A stretch of 64,000 nucleotides of DNA from Jonesia quinghaiensis DSM 15701 (GTDB lineage: Bacteria > Actinomycetota > Actinomycetes > Actinomycetales > Cellulomonadaceae), in the NCBI RefSeq assembly GCF_000423205.1, contig NZ_KE383990.1, forward strand, positions 249,230 to 313,229. Direction: 5' to 3'. A program made the position numbers and the translations under genes. Positions 38,122-45,918 of the stretch are shown piece by piece. Every line of letters begins with the position of its first letter. Within the stretch, counting starts at the first letter, position 1. The notes beneath the pieces are model-generated. The model was not told the origin of the DNA, did not search any database, and worked only from the letters and a program-made list of their open reading frames with translations.

Positions 38122-38334
38122 TTAGCGATCTTGTGGTGGCTCGTCGTTCGCCTGCTTGGCTTTGCGAGCAAGCGTGTCGATGTGCCCGTCAATTGCATCT
38201 GGGGCAACCTTCTTCATCTGAGTGGCCACAGTATCAATGCGTTCGTCGGTGGCAGCAGCTTTGAGCTTCGCCACTGTGCCATCGGAGCGTGCCAGCGCGT
38301 TTTTTGCCTTGTTTACTAGGTCATCGATTCCCAT
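38122..38334 (-). CDS. Small Rv0909/MT0933-like protein (putative antitoxin)
   Basis: 70 residues from an ATG with GGAGG 4 bases upstream. It opens [20 protein letters not shown] and continues with evenly charged helical sequence ending NDEPPQDR. The MG..D...KAK.....N pattern resembles the short actinobacterial family filed as MT0933 antitoxins. No toxin gene is next to it, so an antitoxin role is unproven. A longer open frame extends upstream through the tRNA-Gly gene and should not be taken as coding. It is 59 bases upstream of thrS. Confidence 0.6.
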   Translation of the reverse strand: MGIDDLVNKAKNALARSDGTVAKLKAAATDERIDTVATQMKKVAPDAIDGHIDTLARKAKQANDEPPQDR

Positions 38335-38440
38335 GTCGCCTCCATCATGGTGTTGATCCCCCCATTGTGGGGTGACCCCATTGTCGGTCAGCCACAACAT
38401 CACCACAAGCAGTACTGCACAAAACACAGCAGGAAAACAA

Positions 38441-38469
38441 AAAGGTTCCAAGCGATGCTTGGAACCTTT
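38441..38469 (-). terminator. Terminator of tRNA-Gly transcript
   Basis: AAAGGTTCCAAGC and its complement flank a 3-base loop; on the minus strand the stem runs into a T-rich tail (TTGTTTTCCT). It starts 5 bases downstream of the tRNA-Gly gene. Confidence 0.85.
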
Positions 38470-38473
38470 ACTG

Positions 38474-38545
38474 AGCGGATGACGGGATTCGAACCCGCGA
38501 CCCTCACCTTGGCAAGGTGATGCTCTACCACTGAGCCACATCCGC
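38474..38545 (-). tRNA. tRNA-Gly (anticodon GCC), copy 1
   Basis: The reverse complement folds as a cloverleaf: acceptor GCGGATG/CATCCGC, anticodon stem-loop ACCTT-GCC-AAGGT and T-loop GGTTCGAATCC. Discriminator T, no encoded CCA. The gene is identical in sequence to copy 2 at 40516-40587. Confidence 0.96.
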
Positions 38546-38627
38546 GTGTTCCACTGCAGTGGAACAGAGAAAACTGTACCGCAGATCCACAGGGAGCCAA
38601 AATCTGATAGGCCCCCCAATCGAAGAA

Positions 38628-38661
38628 GCTGGGTGGAAGGTGTTTCCGCCTTCCACCCAGC
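38628..38661 (-). terminator. Hairpin downstream of the aztD-like gene
   Basis: A perfect 13-bp stem (GCTGGGTGGAAGG with its complement) and 8-base loop lie 55 bases beyond the aztD-like stop and upstream of tRNA-Gly copy 1. On the minus strand it is followed by TTCTTCG. Confidence 0.65.
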
Positions 38662-38715
38662 ACTATTGTCCCTCTCACAGGCCAATTCTTGCGGATTCAG
38701 AGACTACTTCACTGA

Positions 38716-40119
38716 TCAGTGATCGTGCCCGTCATGCTCGTGATCCTCTGCATGCTCATCATCAGTGTGCTCGTCATCACCGTGTTCTTCGTCGGCGTGG
38801 TCGTCCTCAGCATGGTCTTCTTCCCCGTGGTCATGACCTTCGTGGCTAGGTTCACCACCAGTGATGCCGTTCAGTTCATTAGGAGTGACCTCAAGAGTGG
38901 CTTCTTTCCATACTTCACCAGCAACGGTGTCAACAATGATGACGCGGTTCGTTGCTGGGTCAGTGACATACGCCATGCCGTCGAGGAAGAAAATGGTGGG
39001 ACGTGGCTTCTGCCATTCTTCTGGCTCTTCCCAGGCCTCAATCACTGGAATCGAGGTTGTCACCTTCGCTTTGACTGGGTCAATAACGTGGATAGCTCCG
39101 TCTGTACCCAGTACCAAAGCGTTACCGTCGTCATCGCGAGCCAAGGAGCGGAAGGTGTAACTTGATGGAATATCAACTAGTTGAAGTTCCGCGGTTTCGG
39201 TGTTGATGAGAGAGATACGCGTTGGGCGTTCAAGGTCAGCATCAGGGTCAGACTTGTAGTCACCTAAGACAATCGGCGACTCTGGCGAACCTGATTGGTT
39301 ACCGATGCGTCCATAGTCATCTGGGCTTTCCACCTTGGTGATGGTGTCGCCGTCAATGATGAGGACACCGTCTTGGCACCCCACAACAATGCGCCCGTCC
39401 TGGGCAGCAGCTTCACCGTGGACTCCTGGGCATTCAGTGTTTTCAGTAACAGTTGAACCGTCGGCAGCAATAATTGCCACCCCGGTACGTTCTTCTTCCG
39501 TTCCGATTGTCACAACGAGGCTACCGTCAGCGCGCGGGACAGCGACGCCATGGTGCGCCTCCGGCGCCTGCCATGTCATGACCGGCTCTTCGCCCTCCGC
39601 AATGTGAGCACTTTCGTACACGTCAACCTTGCCGGTGCCGTCATCAAATAGCGCTGTCAAGCCATCGTGGACAACAGCGTGACCTGGTGTGGTTGCTTCT
39701 TTGACGACCCCTGTTGATGCAGGCGTTTGGGTGTAGTAGTGAGCATGGTCCCCGTGAGCTTGAGCCCAAGCACCTGCATCGAGGAGTTCGAACCCTCCGC
39801 CTGTTGAGAGGAAGAGGTGGCGATTATCGCCAGCTTGGTTCAATCGGATGAATCCTTGCGCAGCGGTGTCTCCCACTTCCTCGAGCGTTAGAGCGTCGAG
39901 GTACTTCACTCCACCTTCGTAGGTCACTGCGATGCGAGGAGTTCGCGCTGAAGCTTCTTGCGCCTGGGCAGGCTCAGTCTCGGTGGTTTCAGCAGGAGTT
40001 TGCGCATCATTGTTCTCGCTCGCCGAGCTGTCAGCGCAACTCGCGAGAACCACAGAGAGTGCCATTGTCAGCGCGAGTGCACTCAATGGTTTTTTGGCAG
40101 TTTTACGTGTCGTAGTCAT
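38716..40119 (-). CDS. AztD-like zinc-binding lipoprotein (zinc metallochaperone)
   Basis: 467 residues from the ATG at 40119 (MTTTRKTAKKPLSALALTMA), which gives a clean lipoprotein signal with lipobox LASC and lipid Cys28. The open frame extends 14 codons upstream but across an operator-like palindrome. After an Asn/Thr/Glu linker the body is a beta-propeller-like repeat protein (e.g. IAVTYEGGVKYLDALTLEEV; EAHHGVAVPRADGSLVV; NALVLGTDGAIHVIDP) with an internal AHGDHAHYY. The last 43 residues are almost all His, Asp, Glu and Gly. This matches AztD, which hands zinc to the AztC solute-binding protein. No aztABC genes are in the window, unlike classic loci. Two palindromes upstream suggest Zur control. 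Confidence 0.8.
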   Translation of the reverse strand: MTTTRKTAKKPLSALALTMALSVVLASCADSSASENNDAQTPAETTETEPAQAQEASARTPRIAVTYEGGVKYLDALTLEEVGDTAAQGFIRLNQAGDNRHLFLSTGGGFELLDAGAWAQAHGDHAHYYTQTPASTGVVKEATTPGHAVVHDGLTALFDDGTGKVDVYESAHIAEGEEPVMTWQAPEAHHGVAVPRADGSLVVTIGTEEERTGVAIIAADGSTVTENTECPGVHGEAAAQDGRIVVGCQDGVLIIDGDTITKVESPDDYGRIGNQSGSPESPIVLGDYKSDPDADLERPTRISLINTETAELQLVDIPSSYTFRSLARDDDGNALVLGTDGAIHVIDPVKAKVTTSIPVIEAWEEPEEWQKPRPTIFFLDGMAYVTDPATNRVIIVDTVAGEVWKEATLEVTPNELNGITGGEPSHEGHDHGEEDHAEDDHADEEHGDDEHTDDEHAEDHEHDGHDH

Positions 40120-40147
40120 GGCGCGGAGTACGCGTCCTTCCTCATCT

Positions 40148-40164
40148 AGAATGAGAATCATTCT
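40148..40164. promoter_or_regulatory. Palindrome in the aztD-like leader
   Basis: AGAATGA-GAA-TCATTCT, a perfect 7-3-7 inverted repeat, 29 bases upstream of the start codon. It partly fits a Zur/Fur-family box and could be a second operator. Confidence 0.5.
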
Positions 40165-40215
40165 GGTTAATTAGGGGGACTCCCCCCTTGCTCCATCACC
40201 AACCCTACCCATCGA

Positions 40216-40230
40216 TGATAACGATTATCA
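40216..40230. promoter_or_regulatory. Zur-box-like operator of the aztD-like gene
   Basis: TGATAACGATTATCA matches 12 of 15 positions of the actinobacterial Zur consensus as I remember it (TGAAAATGATTTTCA). On the minus strand it overlies a possible promoter, TTACTC - 16 bases - TATCAT. Placement over the -10 region fits repression when zinc is ample. Confidence 0.65.
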
Positions 40231-40280
40231 ATTACAGAGTAAGTGCGATGGCTCACATGACAACTGTCAAGGCAACACAA

Positions 40281-40308
40281 AAGGTCCCAGAGTAAACTCT
40301 GGGACCTT
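40281..40308 (-). terminator. Terminator of the Gly-Cys-Val tRNA cluster
   Basis: AAGGTCCCAGAGT pairs with ACTCTGGGACCTT; on the minus strand the stem is followed by TTGTGTTG. It ends 7 bases below the tRNA-Val gene. Confidence 0.8.
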
Positions 40309-40314
40309 CTTTTG

Positions 40315-40386
40315 TGCGCGATACTGGGATCGAACCAGTGACCTCTTCCGTGTCAGGGAAGCGCGCTACCGCTGCGCCAATCGCGC
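40315..40386 (-). tRNA. tRNA-Val (anticodon GAC)
   Basis: Acceptor GCGCGAT/ATCGCGC, anticodon stem-loop CTTCC-CTGACAC-GGAAG, T-loop GGTTCGATCC, discriminator A, CCA not encoded. Last gene of the tRNA-Gly, -Cys, -Val cluster on the minus strand. Confidence 0.96.
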
Positions 40387-40413
40387 AAGATCTCATAACA
40401 CATGAGTCTTGAG

Positions 40414-40484
40414 AGGTGGAGACGGGATTCGAACCCGTGTATACGGCTTTGCAGGCCGCTGCCTCGCCTCTCGGCCACTCCACC
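40414..40484 (-). tRNA. tRNA-Cys (anticodon GCA)
   Basis: Acceptor GGTGGAG/CTCCACC, anticodon loop CTGCAAA, T-loop GGTTCGAATCC, discriminator T, CCA not encoded. Middle gene of the cluster. Confidence 0.96.
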
Positions 40485-40515
40485 ATGAGATTCGTCCACT
40501 AACGTGGAGTCTCCG

Positions 40516-40587
40516 AGCGGATGACGGGATTCGAACCCGCGACCCTCACCTTGGCAAGGTGATGCTCTACCACTGAGCCACATCCGC
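40516..40587 (-). tRNA. tRNA-Gly (anticodon GCC), copy 2
   Basis: Same sequence as copy 1 at 38474-38545. First gene of the Gly-Cys-Val cluster. Together the two copies are direct repeats of about 72 bases flanking tRNA-Cys, tRNA-Val and the aztD-like gene. Confidence 0.96.
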
Positions 40588-40651
40588 ATATTCACTGAGT
40601 TGAGCGGGTTTTCCCCGCCGCTCTCGGCGACATGTAAAACCATAGTATGGA

Positions 40652-41860
40652 TTGACTGCGAAACACAAACCGGCTTGGGTCACACTGGCAGAACCCGCAC
40701 CATCTCAAGCCTGCTGCAACACAATCAGATGCCATCGCGACCACTGTACGGTTGATCTTGTGAAGGGAAAAGCCGTTTTCGCAGGCCGTTCAGGCACTAA
40801 TCCAGTGGAGTATCGAGAATTCCGAGCCCACAATACCGCCCCGTGGGATCTACCTCACACTGGGGTGTGGTTTGTCGTCGCGGACTTCGAAGGAAGAATC
40901 CGAGGCTGGAGCTTCGAAAACACAACCACCGTGGAAACACCCACTCCACAGGCCACAACACCAAGTGACTTTCCAGGCTTTCGACTCGACTGGACCTCAT
41001 CAGTCACCGAAGAGGACTACCAAACAGGCGTCGAAACCATCCGTCAACACATCCGCGACGGACGCGCCTACCAAGTCAATATGTGTCGGGTACTTCATGC
41101 TCAACTTGACACCCCTGGCCCCGCAGAATCACTCGCTGCGCATCTGGCCGCAGGAAATCCCGCACCGTACCAGGGCTATATCGACGTCCAAGGGAACCAC
41201 ACCAGCAATTCCGCTTGGCTCGTGAGTGCTTCACCCGAACTTTTTGTGTCTGTGAACCGCACTGCGGATCATTGGACAATAACGTCAGCCCCCATCAAAG
41301 GAACAGCCCCCACAGCCGCCGGTTTACTCGACAAAGACACAGCTGAAAACATCATGATCACCGACTTGGTACGCAATGACTTGTCGCACCTATGCTCGCC
41401 CGGGACAGTCGTTGTTGACCACCTCCTCGAGGTGGAACACCACCCCGGGCTCGTGCACCTGGTGTCCACCGTGACCGGAGACCTTGCGAGCCCTCCGATC
41501 ACACCTAAGCACTGGCAGCACATTTTTGACGCCACGTTCCCCCCTGCTTCAGTCAGTGGCGCCCCGAAACATAGTGCACTGAGCATTATCAGTGAACTCG
41601 AACCAGGGCCTCGGGGGCCTTATTGTGGAGGCTTCGGGTGGGTGGATTTTGACGAAGGTACTGCGCGATTGTGCGTCGGCATTCGCAGTTTTTGGTGGGA
41701 AAAGAACAGCGCATACGGTCCAGGTGGTCGCCTCCATTTTGGGACAGGTGCTGGGATCACTTGGGGCTCCGATCCGCACGCTGAATGGCGCGAAACGCAA
41801 CTCAAAGCGCAACGACTCATCGCCCTAGCCAGCGGCACACCAGGAGGGGAACTAACATGA
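40652..41860 (+). CDS. pabB: Chorismate-binding enzyme, aminodeoxychorismate synthase component I type
   Basis: 402 residues from a TTG start; the Shine-Dalgarno is weak and the start is the least certain part. The chorismate-utilising core is clear: AYQVNMCRVLHAQL, SAPIKGTAPT, the ENIMITDLVRNDLSHLC stretch with the magnesium-binding Glu region, FPPASVSGAPKHSALSII and GAGITWGSDPHAEWRETQLK. Directly coupled to pabC, so 4-amino-4-deoxychorismate for folate is the likely product rather than anthranilate. The glutamine amidotransferase partner (pabA/trpG) is not adjacent. Divergent from the tRNA cluster with a 64-base gap. Confidence 0.87.
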   Translation: MTAKHKPAWVTLAEPAPSQACCNTIRCHRDHCTVDLVKGKAVFAGRSGTNPVEYREFRAHNTAPWDLPHTGVWFVVADFEGRIRGWSFENTTTVETPTPQATTPSDFPGFRLDWTSSVTEEDYQTGVETIRQHIRDGRAYQVNMCRVLHAQLDTPGPAESLAAHLAAGNPAPYQGYIDVQGNHTSNSAWLVSASPELFVSVNRTADHWTITSAPIKGTAPTAAGLLDKDTAENIMITDLVRNDLSHLCSPGTVVVDHLLEVEHHPGLVHLVSTVTGDLASPPITPKHWQHIFDATFPPASVSGAPKHSALSIISELEPGPRGPYCGGFGWVDFDEGTARLCVGIRSFWWEKNSAYGPGGRLHFGTGAGITWGSDPHAEWRETQLKAQRLIALASGTPGGELT

Positions 41861-42687
41861 CGCTGTGGTGCGATGGAAAGTTCTTACCCGATGACACACT
41901 TGTCGTTGGCCCATTCGACCCGGGTTTAAGTGTCGGGGACGGTCTTTTTGAAACAATGGCTGTTTACCACGGTCGAATTTTTGCTCGTGACCAACACGTG
42001 GCACGCTTGAATCGATCTGTCACCGCGCTTGGCTTCGCTCCTGTTGAGTGGGACATAGCCGCTGTGTGCACCGAAGCTGCCCACCATAGCGCCGATCTGC
42101 CTGTAGCCCGATTACGCGTAACCCTCTGGCACGGAACTGGGAACGAAACCCACCTGGCAGTGTCGCTGCGCGAAGAACCTAACGCACCCCTGCTAGGCAT
42201 GATCAAAACCACCGATGCACGGGTGGGAATCGGCCCGTGGATACGTGACCCAGCCAACCCCTTAACCGGTCACAAATCAACCTCCTATGGCGGAAACGTT
42301 GCAGCCTTGCGGTGGGGTAAAACGCGCTCCTTTGATGAAGTCTTGTGGCGGGGCCGATGGGGCGGTGTCTGTGAAGGCACAACAGCGAACCTTCTTTTCG
42401 TCCATCAGGACAAGCTCTACACCCCGGCCGATGACAGTGGTTGCTTACCTGGAGTAACTCGAAACATCCTCACGGCAATAGGTGATGAACTCGGCGGTGT
42501 GTTGATGATGGCGGCTAGAGACTTGTCGAACATTAATGTCGCAACCTCTGGGCTCGCACTCGTGGGAACGTTCCGAGGAGTTCACGCCGTAGGTCATGTC
42601 GACAACAAGCCGGTACACGTGAAAACACTGATCCGAGAAGCGCAAACACTCTTCGCTGACCGCATGCACGACTTCCTCACCAACTAA
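41857..42687 (+). CDS. pabC: Aminodeoxychorismate lyase-type class IV aminotransferase
   Basis: 276 residues from an ATG overlapping the pabB stop (ATGA), with AGGAGGGG 7-8 bases upstream. PLP fold type IV: DPGLSVGDGLFETMAVYHGR near the N-terminus, PLP Lys140 in PLTGHKSTSYGGN, GVCEGTTANLLFVHQDKLYT and CLPGVTRNILTAIG. Splits 4-amino-4-deoxychorismate into pyruvate and p-aminobenzoate. The pabB-pabC overlap supports the folate role; branched-chain aminotransferase is the main alternative. Confidence 0.87.
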   Translation: MTLWCDGKFLPDDTLVVGPFDPGLSVGDGLFETMAVYHGRIFARDQHVARLNRSVTALGFAPVEWDIAAVCTEAAHHSADLPVARLRVTLWHGTGNETHLAVSLREEPNAPLLGMIKTTDARVGIGPWIRDPANPLTGHKSTSYGGNVAALRWGKTRSFDEVLWRGRWGGVCEGTTANLLFVHQDKLYTPADDSGCLPGVTRNILTAIGDELGGVLMMAARDLSNINVATSGLALVGTFRGVHAVGHVDNKPVHVKTLIREAQTLFADRMHDFLTN

Positions 42688-42695
42688 CCCCAGTT

Positions 42696-42724
42696 TTGGG
42701 TTTAGCCGGTCGTGGCGCTATTAT
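42696..42724 (+). promoter_or_regulatory. Promoter of tRNA-Val(CAC)
   Basis: TTGGGT and TATTAT with a 17-base spacer, ending 49 bases before the tRNA gene. The spacing and -10 are good, the -35 only fair. Confidence 0.55.
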
Positions 42725-42773
42725 CGACAGGTACCAACCACACAGGAACCGAAAACGGTTCTGTTGGGTTCTT

Positions 42774-42848
42774 GGGCGATTGGCGCAGTGGTAGCGCGCT
42801 TCCTTCACACGGAAGAGGTCGTGGGTTCGATACCCGCATCGCCCACCA
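42774..42848 (+). tRNA. tRNA-Val (anticodon CAC)
   Basis: Acceptor GGGCGAT/ATCGCCC, anticodon stem-loop CTTCC-TTCACAC-GGAAG, T-loop GGTTCGATACC, discriminator A45 followed by CCA in the DNA (42846-42848), unlike the four minus-strand tRNA genes here. Confidence 0.96.
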
Positions 42849-42850
42849 TA

Positions 42851-42895
42851 AGCCGGCGCTTCACCTGCACTGATAGGTGGGGCGCCGGCTTTTTT
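42851..42895 (+). terminator. Terminator of tRNA-Val(CAC)
   Basis: AGCCGGCGCTTCACCT pairs with AGGTGGGGCGCCGGCT (two G-U pairs) followed by six T. A textbook intrinsic terminator directly after the tRNA. Confidence 0.92.
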
Positions 42896-43022
42896 CGCAC
42901 AGAATGACCGGGAACTTCTGGTACTTTTGTTGCAGTCATCCGTGACTATCTGTTTTCCCTGTTGTCCCAATTTGCCGTAAATCGTATTGGGCTGCACGTC
43001 TCGTGGAGTGACCTTGAATACT

Positions 43023-44759
43023 ATGCCCTCGATCTCTGTGATCGTTCCTGTGTACAACTGCGAAAACTACATAGAGGAAACGCTTCTCTCTGCGCTGACG
43101 CAAGACCTACCCGCCCAGGACATAGAACTCATCGTTGTCGATGATGGTTCGACAGATTCCACACCTCGCATCGTTGAAAAACTTGCGGCAGCCCACCAGA
43201 ATCTGCGCTCCTTTTCCATGGAAAATTCAGGTTCCGCGGGTGCACCTCGAAACCTCGCACTCGATCATGCGCGCGGTGAGTGGGTGTTCTTCCTCGATGC
43301 TGATGATCAAATCGAACCAGACACATTACGTCGTCTTCGCGAACGGGCTGAGGCAAGTGGTTCGGAAATCGTTCTATGCCGTGGGGGCAATATGGGAGAC
43401 ACCATCCGTCCCCTCCCTGTCATGGTGTTCCGTAAGGAACGCATAGCCGAGGATTTCGTCGAATCCTTTGCCTACAGGACGTTGGCTTCATGGAAACTCA
43501 TCCGCCGCTCACTCATCGAACGATTAGGGTTGCGCTTCCCCACCAACTACGCCATCGGTGAAGATCAACCATTCAATATGTCGCTCTATCTCAACACCCC
43601 CCATATTTCGGCGCTCTCCGACAAGGTCTACTACTGGGTTCGCAATCGTGAGGATGGCACAAACGTCACCGCGCGACGGCAGCCAGCGGACGAAGAATTT
43701 GCGAAAGTGCGTGGCCTGATCGAAGCAATAGTTCAGTACTGCGAACCAGGCCCTCGCCGTGATCTACTCCTTGAACGTCCTGTTGTTGATGGTGGTGGTT
43801 TTCGCTCTGTTTTTGGCGCGAAGTTCATCGGCACTGTCACTCCAGAACGCCGCCGGGATCTTTTTGAACAGGGGCACGCCCTACTCAAAGGGGTGTGGAA
43901 TGAACGGCTCCGCGCCAGCGGGACTCTAGAATCAGTGATCCTGTGTGAACTTATTGTTGCAGGTGGCTTCACGGCGCTCGAGGAAGCTGCCCAATCACTT
44001 CACGATTTTCGGCAACTAGAAGTCCGGTATTGCTCTGAGAGTGACTCACTGTCATACAAACCCTCACAGGGCGAGAGCGTCACGATGCTTCTCCCCCAAC
44101 TTGAATGCAGCATCTCAAGTCTCTCAGTCATCGCTGCTAAAACAGTTGTCACTGTTGATGCTCGGGCGGGGTGGATCGTTGATCAGCCCAGCACCGTCAC
44201 TCTGGTCTGGCGTCATCGCAAGACAGGGCAAGAACATGTCGTCCCGTGTACGGTGGTGAACACATCTGAAGAATTTTCTTCTGGCGCAACGTACACCTCC
44301 AAAACCACACACACTGCACTCGACGAAAGCGGCGATTGGGACGCATATATCCGCGCATCCTGGGGACTTTCGATCGTCGAACAACGACTAGGCGTGACTG
44401 AAGAATCCGACCTCGATACAACAACACGCGTCGTTCCCTCAAAGGCAGGTGTCTACTTCACTCCCTACCGCAACCTCAGCATCCAAGCGAAACCGCGAAC
44501 AAAATACAGCCACAACGCGCGCATGGTATCCCCCGCGGTGCTCCATGTTGAGCGTGGATTACGGCGCGACCGGGTTGTCGTGGCAGGGATGCCAGAGGGT
44601 GCCGCGCAGGTTTTCGCCATCGTCTCTGACCGCCGGGTACCAGTCACTGGGGTGTCAGTTGACGCATCTACTTTTTACGCGGAAGTCCCACGAAAAACAA
44701 CGGAACTTCTCGTTGAAGGAAGTCACGGTGAGGTACTGCTGAAGCGGGCCCTACCGTAA
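43023..44759 (+). CDS. GT2 glycosyltransferase with C-terminal extension, TarS-like
   Basis: 578 residues from the ATG at 43023. The GT-A domain fills the first 230 residues: ISVIVPVYNCENYIEETLLS, ELIVVDDGSTDSTPRIVEKL, the NSGSAGAPRNLAL motif, WVFFLDADDQIEPDTL with the metal-binding DAD, and GEDQPFNMSLYL. The G.PRN and GEDQ pieces recall the polyol-phosphate glycosyltransferases of teichoic acid decoration (TarS/TarQ). From about 340 the sequence becomes beta-rich with no catalytic motif, possibly an oligomerisation or polymer-binding part as in TarS. The acceptor is unknown. It stands alone between a tRNA terminator and convergent zapE. Cytoplasmic, no membrane segment. Confidence 0.75.
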   Translation: MPSISVIVPVYNCENYIEETLLSALTQDLPAQDIELIVVDDGSTDSTPRIVEKLAAAHQNLRSFSMENSGSAGAPRNLALDHARGEWVFFLDADDQIEPDTLRRLRERAEASGSEIVLCRGGNMGDTIRPLPVMVFRKERIAEDFVESFAYRTLASWKLIRRSLIERLGLRFPTNYAIGEDQPFNMSLYLNTPHISALSDKVYYWVRNREDGTNVTARRQPADEEFAKVRGLIEAIVQYCEPGPRRDLLLERPVVDGGGFRSVFGAKFIGTVTPERRRDLFEQGHALLKGVWNERLRASGTLESVILCELIVAGGFTALEEAAQSLHDFRQLEVRYCSESDSLSYKPSQGESVTMLLPQLECSISSLSVIAAKTVVTVDARAGWIVDQPSTVTLVWRHRKTGQEHVVPCTVVNTSEEFSSGATYTSKTTHTALDESGDWDAYIRASWGLSIVEQRLGVTEESDLDTTTRVVPSKAGVYFTPYRNLSIQAKPRTKYSHNARMVSPAVLHVERGLRRDRVVVAGMPEGAAQVFAIVSDRRVPVTGVSVDASTFYAEVPRKTTELLVEGSHGEVLLKRALP

Positions 44760-44783
44760 ACCTCTCTTACTGAGCCCTGGCAC

Positions 44784-45824
44784 TTATTCGCTGAGCGTCA
44801 ACCCTTGCTGGGCTAGAGCGCCGAGGCGAGATAGTGCTCGATAGTATTTTTTTCGGTACCCACCACGGAGCATTTCTTCGGTAAATAGACCGTCAAGGCC
44901 ACTCCCCCCGAGCAACACTGGAACGTCGTGGTCATACAGTCGATCAACGAGCACAACAAAACGCAGCGCGGAAGCTTGATGGAGCATCGGGCGCACATTG
45001 GTGAGTGCAACAACGCTGATACCGTCAAGGAGGGCCCCATACGCTGACGGGTGCACGGTTGTGAGATGCTGAAGAACCGCATCAAACGAGTCAAGCGTGA
45101 CAGTTTGACGCATCGCCAAGTGTGCAGCACGTGCTGCTATAGCCTCATCGCTCACCTCATCGAGGTGGGTGACAGTTTCACGGCGACGGTAATCTTCCCC
45201 ATCAATGCGCAGTACTGTAAACCGCGCTGCCAGTGCTTGAATCTCCCGCAAGAAGTCTTCTGCAGCAAAACGTCCCTCCCCCAGCGACTCAGGAAGGGTG
45301 TTCGACGTGGCGGCTAACGCGACATCATTATCAGCCAGTTCACGAAGAAGACGAGACATCAACACTGTGTCACCTGGATCATCAAGTTCGAACTCGTCAA
45401 TACACACGAGACGACGCGATGAAAGTGCAGTGACGGTTTCCTGGAATCCCAACGCCCCCACAAGGTTGGTGTACTCAACGAAAGTACCGAATGAGGCCGC
45501 ATCTGGACCGATTTCGTGTGCAAGTGAAGCCAGCAAGTGGGTTTTTCCCACTCCAAACCCACCATCGAGGTACACCGCAGGGGGTGGAGTTTTAGCCAAC
45601 CGTTGACGGAGAGTTCTGCGTGACGTCAGCTTTTTGGCTATGTCTATTAGTTGTTGGCGAGCTGACTCTTGGCTGGGGTGGTCAGGGTCAGGCCGATAAG
45701 TGTCGAAGTGTGCGGTGTGGAAGTGCTGTGGCGGTGTGAGGTCACCGAGCAGGCGTGTGGCGTCGGTACGGGGGGTCCGCGCTGTCAGGGAATTGACGGC
45801 GGCGTCGGTGAGTGGGGAGGTCAC
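44784..45824 (-). CDS. zapE: Cell division ATPase ZapE (AFG1-like)
   Basis: 346 residues from a GTG with weak ribosome site. AFG1/ZapE P-loop ATPase: Walker A YLDGGFGVGKTHLLASLAH, FVEYTNLVGALGFQETV, Walker B RRLVCIDEFELDDPGDTVLM, sensor TSNTLPESLGEGRFAAEDF, then DGEDYRRRE and the late LVDRLYDHDVPVLLGGS, all in family order. In E. coli ZapE contacts FtsZ under low oxygen; the actinobacterial role is not known to me. Convergent with the GT2 gene, 24 bases apart. Confidence 0.92.
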   Translation of the reverse strand: MTSPLTDAAVNSLTARTPRTDATRLLGDLTPPQHFHTAHFDTYRPDPDHPSQESARQQLIDIAKKLTSRRTLRQRLAKTPPPAVYLDGGFGVGKTHLLASLAHEIGPDAASFGTFVEYTNLVGALGFQETVTALSSRRLVCIDEFELDDPGDTVLMSRLLRELADNDVALAATSNTLPESLGEGRFAAEDFLREIQALAARFTVLRIDGEDYRRRETVTHLDEVSDEAIAARAAHLAMRQTVTLDSFDAVLQHLTTVHPSAYGALLDGISVVALTNVRPMLHQASALRFVVLVDRLYDHDVPVLLGGSGLDGLFTEEMLRGGYRKKYYRALSRLGALAQQGLTLSE

Positions 45825-45918
45825 AGCAACCCATTGTAGTTTTCTCGCCTAAGCCATGGTGTGGATGTGAGAGATGACACGTTGTCAGGTGAGTTATGTT
45901 GTTCTTGGAGGTAGTGAG

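Noticed and set aside
38335-38685. Upstream extension of the small MT0933-like gene
   Set aside because: It would translate straight through tRNA-Gly and its terminator; a good ribosome site marks the internal ATG at 38334.
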